Assembly (NCBI GenBank): GCA_021783435.1
Contig: JAJXUC010000036.1
Location: 1-27,522 of the forward strand
Source: Pseudomonadota bacterium
Lineage (GTDB): Bacteria; Pseudomonadota; Gammaproteobacteria; Burkholderiales; Burkholderiaceae
Direction: 5' to 3'
Length of the DNA stretch: 27,522 nucleotides
This document shows positions 1 to 10,388 of this stretch, piece after piece (within the stretch, counting starts at the first letter, position 1; every line of letters starts with the position of its first letter). The notes below the pieces were generated by a model. It was not told where the DNA came from. It searched no databases and worked only from the letters and a program-made list of their open reading frames with translations. The translations under genes and the position numbers were made by a program.

Positions 1-376
1 TCTTGTTGTCCATCAGCGGCTTGAGCGCCACGTCATTGACCTTGCCCAGCACCGGGCTCATCACGAAAAACGTGAGGAACAGCGACAGGCCGATGATCAC
101 CTGGCTCGGCGGAACCGTGGTGGTTCCAAGCGCCTGCTTGAGCAGGGACAGCACGATGACGATGCGCGTGAAGGCCGTCATCATCAGCAACATCGCCGGC
201 AGGAACACCAGCACCGTCATGAACAGCAGCGTCTGCAGGCTCAGCGAATATTCGGTGGCGCCTCCAGGCGCGGGCGTGCTCGTGAAGGCGGGCAAACCCT
301 GCGCGTGGACCCACGCCGGGAGAACCAGCGTGAGCAAAACGAAAACATTGCGGAGCTTGCGGATGGACGGTTTCAT
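1..376 (-). CDS. fliP: Flagellar biosynthesis protein FliP, N-terminal part (runs off left edge)
   Basis: FliP is a core subunit of the FliPQR export gate of the flagellar type III secretion system in the inner membrane. About 125 residues are present of a protein usually near 245-250. The start is the ATG at 376-374. A cleavable signal peptide is visible (MKPSIRKLRN, a hydrophobic stretch, then WVHAQG), as is typical of FliP. The family motifs LLFMTVLVFLPAMLLMMTAFTRIVIVLSLLK (split here only by reading) and TTTVPPSQVIIGLSLFLTF follow. The start overlaps the fliO stop by 4 bp (ATGA), so the two are probably translationally coupled. Confidence 0.93.
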   Translation of the reverse strand, partial: MKPSIRKLRNVFVLLTLVLPAWVHAQGLPAFTSTPAPGGATEYSLSLQTLLFMTVLVFLPAMLLMMTAFTRIVIVLSLLKQALGTTTVPPSQVIIGLSLFLTFFVMSPVLGKVNDVALKPLMDNK

Positions 377-726
377 GGACTTCGGTCTTGGGCCTCACCT
401 CGCGCCGTGGCTTGACGCAACCAGTCCGAAAAAACCGCGCCTGTGTCGGTCCTTCGCACGTCGAGCGCCTGCGGCAGCACGTGCAAACAGCGCAGGCCTT
501 GGGGGCTGGAGCCCAGCAGCAATTGCTGTTCGCCCACCTGGATCAGCAAAAGCCGTTCCCGCGGCGAAAGCGCCAGCGTCGCCACCACCGCAAATGGTGC
601 GTTGGCTCCGGCCAAACCCGGCTGCATGCGCCTAAGTCCCCGCAATACAAGGAAAAAAATGACCAGCACCAACGCCAGCCCACCGACAACGCGCAACAAC
701 GCAGACCAGGACATCGGATCGGACAT
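373..726 (-). CDS. fliO: Flagellar biosynthesis protein FliO
   Basis: A small bitopic membrane protein of 117 residues that helps FliP fold and assemble in the export gate. After a short N-terminus (MSDPMSWSALLR) there is one transmembrane helix (VVGGLALVLVIFFLVLRGL) and then a cytoplasmic domain with the FliO-type signature LALSPRERLLLIQVGEQQLLLG. The frame is open further upstream. I chose the ATG at 726 because GAGGTGC precedes it at a good distance, and because the longer version would add a charged leader ahead of the helix. It is the first gene of this stretch; fliL, fliM and fliN are not upstream, where the suf operon lies in the opposite direction. Confidence 0.9.
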   Translation of the reverse strand: MSDPMSWSALLRVVGGLALVLVIFFLVLRGLRRMQPGLAGANAPFAVVATLALSPRERLLLIQVGEQQLLLGSSPQGLRCLHVLPQALDVRRTDTGAVFSDWLRQATARGEAQDRSP

Positions 727-964
727 GGCCGAGCACCTCAGAAACAGACGGATTTTTGACAATGGCAGCGGCGAACTGCCGGCGATTTGACGCAAGCGAC
801 ACCGGAATTCTGCGCCAGCCCGTCAACTGACATGCTCGTACCGCATCGCCTTGGCACACCCGTATCACCGCACGGCCGCCGACATGGCCAGACAGTGGCC
901 GGACCTCGGCGTGAAGACGTGTTTCCGCGTTTTCACTACTTACGGGATGGGTACTCCGCGCGCT

Positions 965-993
965 TTGTCGAAGCGAACCTTAAGTGGTAAATT
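965..993 (+). promoter_or_regulatory. Probable sigma-70 promoter of the suf operon
   Basis: TTGTCG at 965-970 and TAAATT at 988-993 are separated by exactly 17 bp. They lie about 90 bp upstream of the sufB ATG, and nothing else lies between. The -10 box falls inside the inverted repeat at 983-1003. Confidence 0.55.
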
Positions 994-1003
994 TCTTACC
1001 ACT
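983..1003 (+). promoter_or_regulatory. Perfect inverted repeat over the suf -10 box, probable operator
   Basis: AGTGGTAA (983-990), spacer ATTTC, TTACCACT (996-1003): two perfect 8-bp arms. It covers the predicted -10 element, so a dimeric repressor bound here would block sufB transcription. Fe-S-sensing Rrf2 proteins (IscR, SufR, NsrR) commonly control such operons, and one is encoded at 8249-8689. The pairing of regulator and site is inference. Confidence 0.55.
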
Positions 1004-1080
1004 AATGGATCGGCGCAACCTGACGCGTCATGCACCAGGCGTGAGCCGGTTCCGTCGTCCCTACCCGAGGAGCCGTTTCG

Positions 1081-2526
<1,446 letters not shown>

Positions 2527-2547
2527 AATACGACAGAGGAACCAAAG

Positions 2548-3366
<819 letters not shown>

Positions 3367-3368
3367 GC

Positions 3369-4684
3369 ATGGGAGCGCTCGAAGCTTTCGTCCAGGCGTT
3401 CAGCGCGGTCGACACCCGCGCTCCGGCCGAGCCGGCCGGCGTCGCGCAATCGCGGCGCGAAGCCCTTGAGGCATTGCTGCGCAGCGGCCTGCCGACGCGT
3501 CACTGCGAGGACTGGAAGTACACCAGCCTGCGCCTGCTCGACGCCTTCGGTTTCTCCACCACGGCACCTTCCGCGCCGCTGACCGCCGATGCGTTGCGAC
3601 AGGCCGGCGCCCTGCTTGCCGAAGGCTCCCTGCGCCTGGTCTTCGTCGATGGCCGCTTCGACGCCGGCCTTTCGCGCCTGGACGGCTTGCCGCCGGGGGT
3701 GAGACTCGCGCCGTGGGGCGCGCCTGGAGCGCAGACACCCGCGCGTGCCCGTGAAGCGCTTGCCCCCGCCGCGCGCGGCGGCGCGTTCGATGCGGTCAAC
3801 CGCATGTTCGCGCGCGACGGCATGGTGCTCGAACTCGCCGACGGGGCATGCCTTTACGCGCCCGTCGTCGTCATCACGATGCAAACGCGCGGCGGCGCCA
3901 GCCATGCGCGCCATATCCTGCGCCTGGGGCGCGGGGCTTCGGCGCGCGTGATCGAGCAACACATCGGCGTCGCGCAGGCGGAGCCTTATCTGGCGACCAG
4001 CGTGACCCGGGCGGAACTGGCGCGCGGGGCGAATCTGCAGCACGTGCGCATGCAGGACGAGTCCGACGCGGCCGCGCACGTTTCGCAACTGCATGCGGCC
4101 CAGGGCGAGGACAGCGCCCTCGACGCGCAGGCTCTGGTCCTGGGGGCGAGACTGTCGCGCCAGGAACTTCACGTCGAGCACGAGGCGCCGGGCTGCCGCA
4201 CCGAACTGCGCGGGGCCAGCGTGCTTCGTGCCGAGCAGCATGGCGACATGCACGTGCGCGTCGAGCACCGCCACCCGCGCGGCACCAGCCGCACCCATGT
4301 GCGCGGCGTGTTCGACGGCGCCGCGCACGGCGTTTTCACCGGCCGTGTGAACGTGCACCCGGGTGCGCAGAAAACCGACGCGGGCATGGTCAACCGCAAC
4401 CTGCTGCTGTCGCCGCGCGCCGAGGCCGACACCCGCCCGCAACTGCAGATCGACGCCGACGATGTGGTTTGCAGCCACGGCGCCACGGTCGGCCAGCTCG
4501 AGGCCGAGGCTCTTTTTTACCTACTTTCGCGCGGCATCGCACCGCAAGACGCGCGTGCCATGCTGGTGCAGGCCTTCATTGCCGCGGCGCTGCCCGATAT
4601 CGGCTGGGAGCCCTTGCGCGCGCATGTCCGCGCACGGCTTGCGGCGCGGCAAGGCCTGGCGATCGAAGCCTCGAAGGGTCCGGC

Positions 4685-4688
<4 letters not shown>
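3369..4688 (+). CDS. sufD: Fe-S assembly scaffold subunit SufD
   Basis: Paralogue of SufB that completes the SufBC2D scaffold and is linked to iron entry. The protein has 439 residues. The N-terminal third is variable but contains the family phrase HCEDWKYTSLR. The C-terminal beta-helix has FTGRVNVHPGAQKTDAG, NRNLLLSPRAEADTRPQL and VVCSHGATVGQL; the His of the CSHGAT motif corresponds to the functionally important E. coli His360. It ends FYLLSRGIAPQDARAMLVQAF. The stop overlaps the sufS start (ATGA). Confidence 0.95.
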
Positions 4689-5935
<1,247 letters not shown>

Positions 5936-5954
5936 ACACGCAAGCCATCGAGCC

Positions 5955-6473
5955 ATGTCCCAAACTCCATCCAGCGACGCCACGCCCGACCTGCGCGACC
6001 TGTATCAGGACGTGATCTTCGACCATTACCGCAGGCCGCGCCACTTCGGCCATCTGCCGCATCCCAACCGCAGCGCCGCGGGCCACAACCCGCTGTGCGG
6101 CGACCGCCTCGAACTCGAATTGCAGGTGGACGACGGCGGCTGCATCGCGGACGTGGCCTTCACCGGCGAGGGTTGTGCGATTTCCACCGCGTCGGCCTCG
6201 CTGCTGACCGAAGCGGTCAAGGGCAAGCGCGTGGGCGAGGCGCTGGCCTTGTTCGCGCAGGTGCACGGCGCGCTGGTCGAAGACCGCGCCGTGCCTGCCG
6301 ACGCGCTCGGCAAGCTGCAGGTGCTCGAAGGCGTCAAGCAGTTCCCGGCGCGGGTGAAATGCGCCATGCTGGCCTGGCACACCCTGCGCAATGCCTTGGC
6401 CCAGGCCAGGACGGTGGCCAGCACCGAGGCGCCGACGGAGCAGACATCTTCTGGCGCGAGTCGGCATCCATGA
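5955..6473 (+). CDS. sufU: Zinc-dependent sulfurtransferase SufU
   Basis: An IscU-fold protein which in the SufU branch accepts persulfide sulfur from SufS through ligand swapping at a Zn site, rather than acting as a scaffold. The 172 residues keep the three cysteines and aspartate: Cys48 and Asp50 in PLCGDRL, Cys74 in GEGCAISTASASLL, and Cys136 in ARVKCAMLAWHTL. The roughly 20-residue insert between the second and third Cys (near EALALFAQVHGALV) is usual for SufU and absent from IscU. A short polar tail after residue 155 looks unstructured. The stop overlaps the sufT start (ATGA). Confidence 0.93.
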   Translation: MSQTPSSDATPDLRDLYQDVIFDHYRRPRHFGHLPHPNRSAAGHNPLCGDRLELELQVDDGGCIADVAFTGEGCAISTASASLLTEAVKGKRVGEALALFAQVHGALVEDRAVPADALGKLQVLEGVKQFPARVKCAMLAWHTLRNALAQARTVASTEAPTEQTSSGASRHP

Positions 6474-7024
6474 ACGGTGATCCGGTCGGCGAGACTCTGA
6501 CCCTTGCGCGCGACACGCCCGCCACGCTGGTGCCGCTGGGCACCGCCGGCGTGCTGCGCGAGGGCAGCGAGGTGCGCGTCACCCAACGCCTGGGCAGCCA
6601 CATCACCGTGGTGTCCGATGGCCGCATGTACCGCATCGACGGCAGACACGCCGACGCCCTGGGCCTGAACGATGCGCAATCGGCGCAGCTCGCCAAGCCG
6701 GCCACCCGCGAGGAGGCGGAAAGCGCGGTGTTCGCGCAACTCGCCACCTGCTACGACCCGGAAATTCCGATCAACATCGTCGAACTCGGCCTGGTCTACC
6801 GCTGCGAAGTGCAAGCGGCCGACGGCGGCGGCTGGAAGGTCGACATCGACATGACCCTCACCGCTCCCGGTTGCGGCATGGGCGGGATGCTGGCCGGGGA
6901 AGTGCGCGACAAAATCGGCAGCATTCCCGGCATCGAGCGGGTCAACGTCGAACTCGTGTGGGAACCGCCCTGGGGCCTGGAGCGCATGAGCGAGGCCGCG
7001 CGGCTGCAAGCGGGATTGTGGTGA
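6470..7024 (+). CDS. sufT: SufT, MIP18/DUF59-family Fe-S maturation factor
   Basis: SufT proteins help mature Fe-S proteins downstream of the Suf scaffold. The protein has 184 residues. An N-terminal part of about 75 residues (hydrophobic, with VLREGSEVRVTQRLGSHITV) is typical of the long SufT form. The DUF59 domain follows, with CYDPEIPINIVELGLVY and LTAPGCGMG carrying the conserved Cys, ending VNVELVWEPPW. It is the last gene of the operon. The next gene points the other way and its stop lies 63 bp downstream. I see no clear intrinsic terminator in that gap. Confidence 0.92.
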   Translation: MNGDPVGETLTLARDTPATLVPLGTAGVLREGSEVRVTQRLGSHITVVSDGRMYRIDGRHADALGLNDAQSAQLAKPATREEAESAVFAQLATCYDPEIPINIVELGLVYRCEVQAADGGGWKVDIDMTLTAPGCGMGGMLAGEVRDKIGSIPGIERVNVELVWEPPWGLERMSEAARLQAGLW

Positions 7025-7087
7025 GCGCGTGGCCCGACGCCGCGCCGGTGCGGGCCGTGGCGGCGCCGGCGGGATCGACCTCGCGGC

Positions 7088-7372
7088 TCAGGCTCCGTGC
7101 TGCACGTGGAAGTCGATGCGTACGCCTTCGTGCGAGCGGCTGACATACTCGATGCGCACCTTGTCGCCGAAATGCTGCTCGATTTGCGCCAGAAGGGGCA
7201 GGGGATCGTGGTCGTTGAAAAACGCCATGGTTTCGCCGGGCTCCAGCGCGCCGAGCGCGCCGAAAATCGCCGCGTGGCGGAAGCGCTTGGCGATGCCGCT
7301 GGCGTCGAAGGGATAGGTGTGGTCGGCGCGGCGGTGGGAATGCGGCTGGTTGACGACGTTCAGGGGTTCCAT
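7088..7372 (-). CDS. DUF2249 domain protein
   Basis: A 94-residue cytosolic protein with the DUF2249 pattern: a beta strand, then FDASGIAKRFRHAAIFGALGAL, LEPGETMAFFNDHDP and LLAQIEQHFGDKVRIEYV. The domain is often found next to hemerythrin-like di-iron proteins and in anaerobic or denitrification regulons. Its biochemical role is not established. AAGGAACC precedes the ATG at 7372. It lies 60 bp downstream of ric on the same strand and is probably co-transcribed from the promoter at 8183-8211. Confidence 0.85.
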   Translation of the reverse strand: MEPLNVVNQPHSHRRADHTYPFDASGIAKRFRHAAIFGALGALEPGETMAFFNDHDPLPLLAQIEQHFGDKVRIEYVSRSHEGVRIDFHVQHGA

Positions 7373-7432
7373 GGTCGGTTCCTTGGGTTGGCGTGGTTGC
7401 GGTGGAAAAGATGGCCCGGTGGCGCGAAGGCT

Positions 7433-8122
7433 TCAGCCCCGGCCTTCGAATTGCGGGAAAAGAATGTTGTTTTCGGTGTGGACGTGCTGCATGAAGTCGG
7501 CGACGAATTTGTCCAGGCCCGCATACAGCGCGCGCCAGGTGTTGCATGCCTCGGTGGGCAGCCGCAGATCGTGGGTGAGGTCCTGCACGCGCTGCAGCAT
7601 GCGGCCGTGGTCGTCGTGCTCTTCGCGCATGCGCGCGATCGGCGGCGCGAGAAAGCCGCCGGGATTGCGGCGCATCATCGGAAACAGGATCTGCTCCTCC
7701 TTTTGCATATGCGCCTGCAATTCGTCCTGCATCTTTTGCAGCAGCGTGGCCAGGCCTGCGGGAACGTCGGGATGGCTTTGGTGCACGCGCTCGACCTTGG
7801 CGGCGAGGGCGATCAGTTCGGGAAGCTCGCGCCGGTGCACGTCGTGGAAGCGGCTGACGATGAGATCGATCAGCATGTTGGGATCATGCGGCGTCTCGGC
7901 CGGCGTTTGCGCACCCAGCGCGAGAAGTTCGCGCTCGATCTCGGCGATGTCGAGTTGCTGCGCACGCGCTGCGGCTTCGAGGGTGGTCTCGCCGCCGCAG
8001 CAGAAATCCAGGCGATGGCGACGAAACACGGCGGTGGCGCCGGGCAAATCACGCGCCAGATGGCCTAAGGGGCGCGCGGCAAGTGGCAAGTTCGTGCTTG
8101 CCTGGCTATCGGGGTTCGGCAT
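7433..8122 (-). CDS. ytfE: Iron-sulfur / di-iron repair protein Ric (YtfE, ScdA)
   Basis: Di-iron protein that restores Fe-S clusters damaged by nitric oxide or peroxide. The protein has 229 residues. The N-terminal ScdA_N domain (about 12-60) includes ARDLPGATAVFRRHRLDFCCGG with the conserved Cys pair. The C-terminal hemerythrin-like domain (about 80-225) has HAHMQKEEQILFP-type helices (read as AHMQKEEQILFPMM), MREEHDDHGRML and DFMQHVHTENNILFPQFE, supplying the His/Glu iron ligands. I chose the ATG at 8122 because AGGAGA precedes it; an open frame continues upstream through the promoter. It is divergent from the NsrR-like regulator, the classic NsrR-ric arrangement. Confidence 0.93.
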   Translation of the reverse strand: MPNPDSQASTNLPLAARPLGHLARDLPGATAVFRRHRLDFCCGGETTLEAAARAQQLDIAEIERELLALGAQTPAETPHDPNMLIDLIVSRFHDVHRRELPELIALAAKVERVHQSHPDVPAGLATLLQKMQDELQAHMQKEEQILFPMMRRNPGGFLAPPIARMREEHDDHGRMLQRVQDLTHDLRLPTEACNTWRALYAGLDKFVADFMQHVHTENNILFPQFEGRG

Positions 8123-8180
8123 GGTGGGGTCTCCTATCCGGAGGGTGTGGGGGGAAACGCTTAAACAGGTATGGTGGATT

Positions 8181-8202
8181 CCACTATAAAATTCTTTAGT
8201 GG
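8181..8202. promoter_or_regulatory. Inverted repeat in the ric / nsrR intergenic region, probable operator
   Basis: CCACTA (8181-8186), a 10-bp AT-rich spacer, TAGTGG (8197-8202): perfect 6-bp arms. A further GTGG half-site at 8174-8177 forms GTGG-ATT-CCAC with the left arm. The repeat covers the -10 box and spacer of the predicted ric promoter. The natural candidate ligand is the adjacent Rrf2 regulator. It does not resemble the textbook enterobacterial NsrR site. Confidence 0.5.
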
Positions 8203-8211
8203 CATTTGCAA
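8183..8211 (-). promoter_or_regulatory. Sigma-70 promoter of ric-DUF2249
   Basis: On the minus strand TTGCAA (8211-8206) and TATAGT (8188-8183) are 17 bp apart. That is a good sigma-70 match about 60 bp upstream of the ric ATG. Confidence 0.6.
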
Positions 8212-8248
8212 TACCTTTTCCATCGACCCCACGCGTATAGGCCCCATC

Positions 8249-8689
8249 ATGCGACTGACATCTTTCTCCGATTTCGGCTTGCGCGCCCTGCTCGTGCTGG
8301 CCGGCAGCGAGCGCGAGACCTGGTCGAGCGTGGATCTCGCGGCCAAGCTCGACATTTCGCGCGATCACCTCATCAAGGTACTGCAACGCCTCGCCGCCGG
8401 GGGCTATGTGCAGACCGCGCGCGGCGTGGGCGGCGGCGTCAAGCTGGCGAAACGCGCGACGACGATCCGGCTTGGCGACGCGCTGGAATGGCTGGAAGAC
8501 GATTCCGCGCTGACCGCGTGTTTTCGTGATGACGGCGGCCAGTGCCTGCTCACCGGCTTTTGCGCCCTGCGCCCGGAACTCGAACGCGCGCGCCGGGCGT
8601 TCTATGCCGAACTCAACGCCACGACCCTGGCGGACTGCTTGAATCCCGCGCTGCGCAAGTTCGTCGCCGTGCCGCTTCCCGCGGCTTGA
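8249..8689 (+). CDS. nsrR: Rrf2-family transcriptional regulator, NsrR-like
   Basis: Winged-helix repressor expected to hold an Fe-S cluster that reacts with nitric oxide. The protein has 146 residues. The N-terminal MRLTSFSDFGLRALLVLAG is the classic NsrR/Rrf2 opening; the helix-turn-helix is around 28-48 (LAAKLDISRDHLIKVLQRL) and the wing around 54-65 (TARGVGGGVKLA). Three cysteines, Cys91, Cys99 and Cys105 (CFRDDGGQCLLTGFC), match the cluster-binding triad of NsrR (spacing 7 and 5 residues). I chose the ATG at 8249 because all Rrf2 proteins start here; the open frame from 8171 would include the operator. It could also act on the suf operon. Confidence 0.9.
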   Translation: MRLTSFSDFGLRALLVLAGSERETWSSVDLAAKLDISRDHLIKVLQRLAAGGYVQTARGVGGGVKLAKRATTIRLGDALEWLEDDSALTACFRDDGGQCLLTGFCALRPELERARRAFYAELNATTLADCLNPALRKFVAVPLPAA

Positions 8690-8696
8690 GCGGGCC

Positions 8697-9101
8697 TCAG
8701 CGCCGGGTTTCGATCAACAAGCCTTTTTCTTCGCGCTCGAAATGGTGTTCGAGCAGGTGCTGCAAGAGCAGAGAGGCATCGAGCAGCGCCAGACGCTGCT
8801 CGGGCTGGTCGATTCGGTCGGACCGCCGGGCCAATGCGTCGTGCCACGCACCGAGCAGCGTCGCCAGCTTGGCATGCTCGGCCAAATAGACCTTTGCCGG
8901 CCAACGCGCGTTGGCCGGCAGCTTCGGAATCAGCTCGGTTTCCTCGATGGCGATATGGACCGCGTGCAGGCCTTGCAGCACGTCGCGCGCGGCGCGCGCT
9001 TCAGTCACGTCGCCGGCGAGCAGGCCCAAGCGCATGCGCTGCATCGCTCCCAGCATCGCGACATGCTGGGTGGGTAAATCGTCATCCCGATTCCGGGTCA
9101 T
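8697..9101 (-). CDS. Hemerythrin HHE domain protein
   Basis: A small (134 residues) four-helix-bundle protein with the hemerythrin ligand pattern: His near the N-terminus (TQHVAML), HAVHIAIEETELIP, VYLAEHAKL, and the C-terminal HLLEHHFEREEKGLLIE. Expected to bind a di-iron centre in the cytosol; whether it senses O2 or NO or stores iron is unknown. GAGG lies 6 nt before the ATG at 9101. An alternative ATG at 9113 would overlap the alkA stop as ATGA and add four residues. It is last in the DUF488'-alkA-hemerythrin unit and converges on nsrR with a 7-bp gap. Confidence 0.85.
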   Translation of the reverse strand: MTRNRDDDLPTQHVAMLGAMQRMRLGLLAGDVTEARAARDVLQGLHAVHIAIEETELIPKLPANARWPAKVYLAEHAKLATLLGAWHDALARRSDRIDQPEQRLALLDASLLLQHLLEHHFEREEKGLLIETRR

Positions 9102-9109
9102 GTTCAGCC

Positions 9110-10051
9110 TCATCCTGTGCATGCGTGTTGCGAATCGAGCTGGCCGGCGTCTTCGAGCCGTTTGAGCAGGATGTGGAAATAGACCATCCCGGCATAGGGC
9201 TGCCAGCGCGCCACCAGCGCTTGGGTGGCTTGCGCATCCAGCCGTTCGGGCAAGCCCAGCCACAAGGCCAGATGCTTGTGCGCGCCGACATCATCCACCG
9301 GAAACACAGCCAAGCGCCCAAGCCCGCGCAAGGCCACGTATTGCGCACTCCAGCGCTTGATGCCGCGTAGCCGCGACAGCAGCCGCAGCGCTTGCGCGTC
9401 GTCGGCCTGCGCAAGTTGCGCGTCATGCAACGCGCCATTCTCGATCGCAGCGGCAGCCGCAAGCAGGTAATCGGTTTTCTGCCGGCTCCAGCCCAGATTG
9501 CGCAGGAATTCGGGGCCGGCAGCCAGCACCGCCCCCGGCTGCGGGAACGCTGGCACGCCATCGCTGAGCCGGGTGTCCGGGGCGACAGCCAGCGCCAGCT
9601 TGCCGAGCATGGCAATCCCACTGGCCAGACTCACTTGCTGGCAGGCGATGGCGTTGGCCAGCGCCTCGAACAAGGTGGGAAAACGTGGCGGCTTCACGCC
9701 GCGGAAACGCGTCGCCAGCGATGCGAGCGCGGCGTCGCCGGGGACGAAACGGTAAAAACCATCGAGATCGACGTCCAGCCCCAGCGCGCGGCGCAGCATG
9801 CCGGACACCACGTCCCGCGCCACGTCGTGCCGGCCCTCCGAACCCTGGACGGCAACGAGGAGTCTCGGCGCCTCAGCCTCTCCGCGCTGCTCGACTTCGA
9901 CACGCAACACCGAAGTGCCCAGCGCCACGCCGCGCACGTGGCGCTTGCCGTCCCAGGTGTCGATGCGGTTGCCGGGCTGCCTGCGCAAAGCCCAGACGGT
10001 CAGATCCAGCCGGAACGGCGGGCGAGGCGTAAGCTCGAACTCGAATGTCAT
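9110..10051 (-). CDS. alkA: DNA-3-methyladenine glycosylase II (AlkA type)
   Basis: Base-excision repair enzyme that removes alkylated purines. The protein has 313 residues. The N-terminal AlkA_N-like beta domain (1-115) is followed by the HhH-GPD domain. The helix-hairpin-helix is RLRGIKRWSAQYVALRGLG (about 228-246). The catalytic Asp is Asp254 in VFPVDDVG, in the position of E. coli Asp238. Motif TLFEALANAIACQQVSLA is typical. I chose the ATG at 10051 because the longer frame lies inside the DUF488 remnant. It overlaps that remnant's stop (ATGA) and the next gene, so the unit is tightly packed. No Ada-type domain is present. Confidence 0.93.
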   Translation of the reverse strand: MTFEFELTPRPPFRLDLTVWALRRQPGNRIDTWDGKRHVRGVALGTSVLRVEVEQRGEAEAPRLLVAVQGSEGRHDVARDVVSGMLRRALGLDVDLDGFYRFVPGDAALASLATRFRGVKPPRFPTLFEALANAIACQQVSLASGIAMLGKLALAVAPDTRLSDGVPAFPQPGAVLAAGPEFLRNLGWSRQKTDYLLAAAAAIENGALHDAQLAQADDAQALRLLSRLRGIKRWSAQYVALRGLGRLAVFPVDDVGAHKHLALWLGLPERLDAQATQALVARWQPYAGMVYFHILLKRLEDAGQLDSQHACTG

Positions 10052-10230
10052 GCCGCACGCTTGCGCTGCAAATGCGCCGACGGCGCAAGCGCGTTGCCCT
10101 TGAACCAAAGGTCGATATGCGCCTTGTCCTGGCTCAAGCCCCGCGGCCAGAGCCGGTCGGCGAGCACGCGGAAACCGTCGTTTGCCTCGACGGCTTCTTC
10201 AACGCGCTTGACGGCGAGACCTGCAGTCAT
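10048..10230 (-). pseudogene. Truncated DUF488 (YeaO-like) gene
   Basis: The 60-residue product begins like a full DUF488 protein: VKRVEEAVEANDGFRVLADRLWPRGLSQDKAHIDLW. DUF488 proteins are normally about 115-120 residues with a further conserved half (a HDP-type motif and Lys/Arg-rich strands). Here the similarity stops around residue 46, and a short tail (APSAHLQRKRAA) ends in a stop that overlaps the alkA ATG. This looks like a deletion that joined the 5' half to alkA. It may now act only as a translated leader for alkA. Confidence 0.7.
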
Positions 10231-10267
10231 GGTGTTTTCATGATGAAGCGATCCGCCTCATGGAATC

Positions 10268-10288
10268 AAACATGTATTGTGCATACTT
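10268..10288. promoter_or_regulatory. NsrR-like palindrome between divergent DUF488'-alkA and hemerythrin
   Basis: AAACATGTAT then TGTGCATACTT: an imperfect dyad (GTAT-TGTGC-ATAC core) that resembles the known NsrR consensus of two AAnATGcATT half-sites, allowing one-base gaps. It sits midway between the divergent starts at 10230 and 10389. It could serve both units. Confidence 0.35.
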
Positions 10289-10305
10289 CTTTAATGGTCT
10301 AGGCT
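10277..10305 (+). promoter_or_regulatory. Possible promoter for the hemerythrin gene at 10389
   Basis: TTGTGC (10277-10282), a 17-bp spacer and TAGGCT (10300-10305). The -10 match is weak. The -35 overlaps the palindrome at 10268-10288, which would suit repression. Confidence 0.3.
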
Positions 10306-10388
10306 GTCGTGGCTATTGACAGCGGAAATGCCATGGCCATGGATGGGTGCCCGCCCCGGCGAGCGCCGTCTTTTCAACGAGGTTCGAC

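Larger units (their letters stand above)
727..1080. other. Intergenic region between divergent fliO and sufB
   Basis: 354 bp with no convincing gene on either strand. The right third carries the suf promoter and its inverted repeat (separate entries). The fliO side should hold the promoter for fliOP, but I found no clear sigma-70, sigma-28 or sigma-54 match there. Confidence 0.6.

Noticed and set aside
727..900. Possible sigma-28 flagellar promoter for fliO (TCAAA and GCCG words)
   Set aside because: Spacing is 13 bp rather than about 15 and the -10 match is poor.
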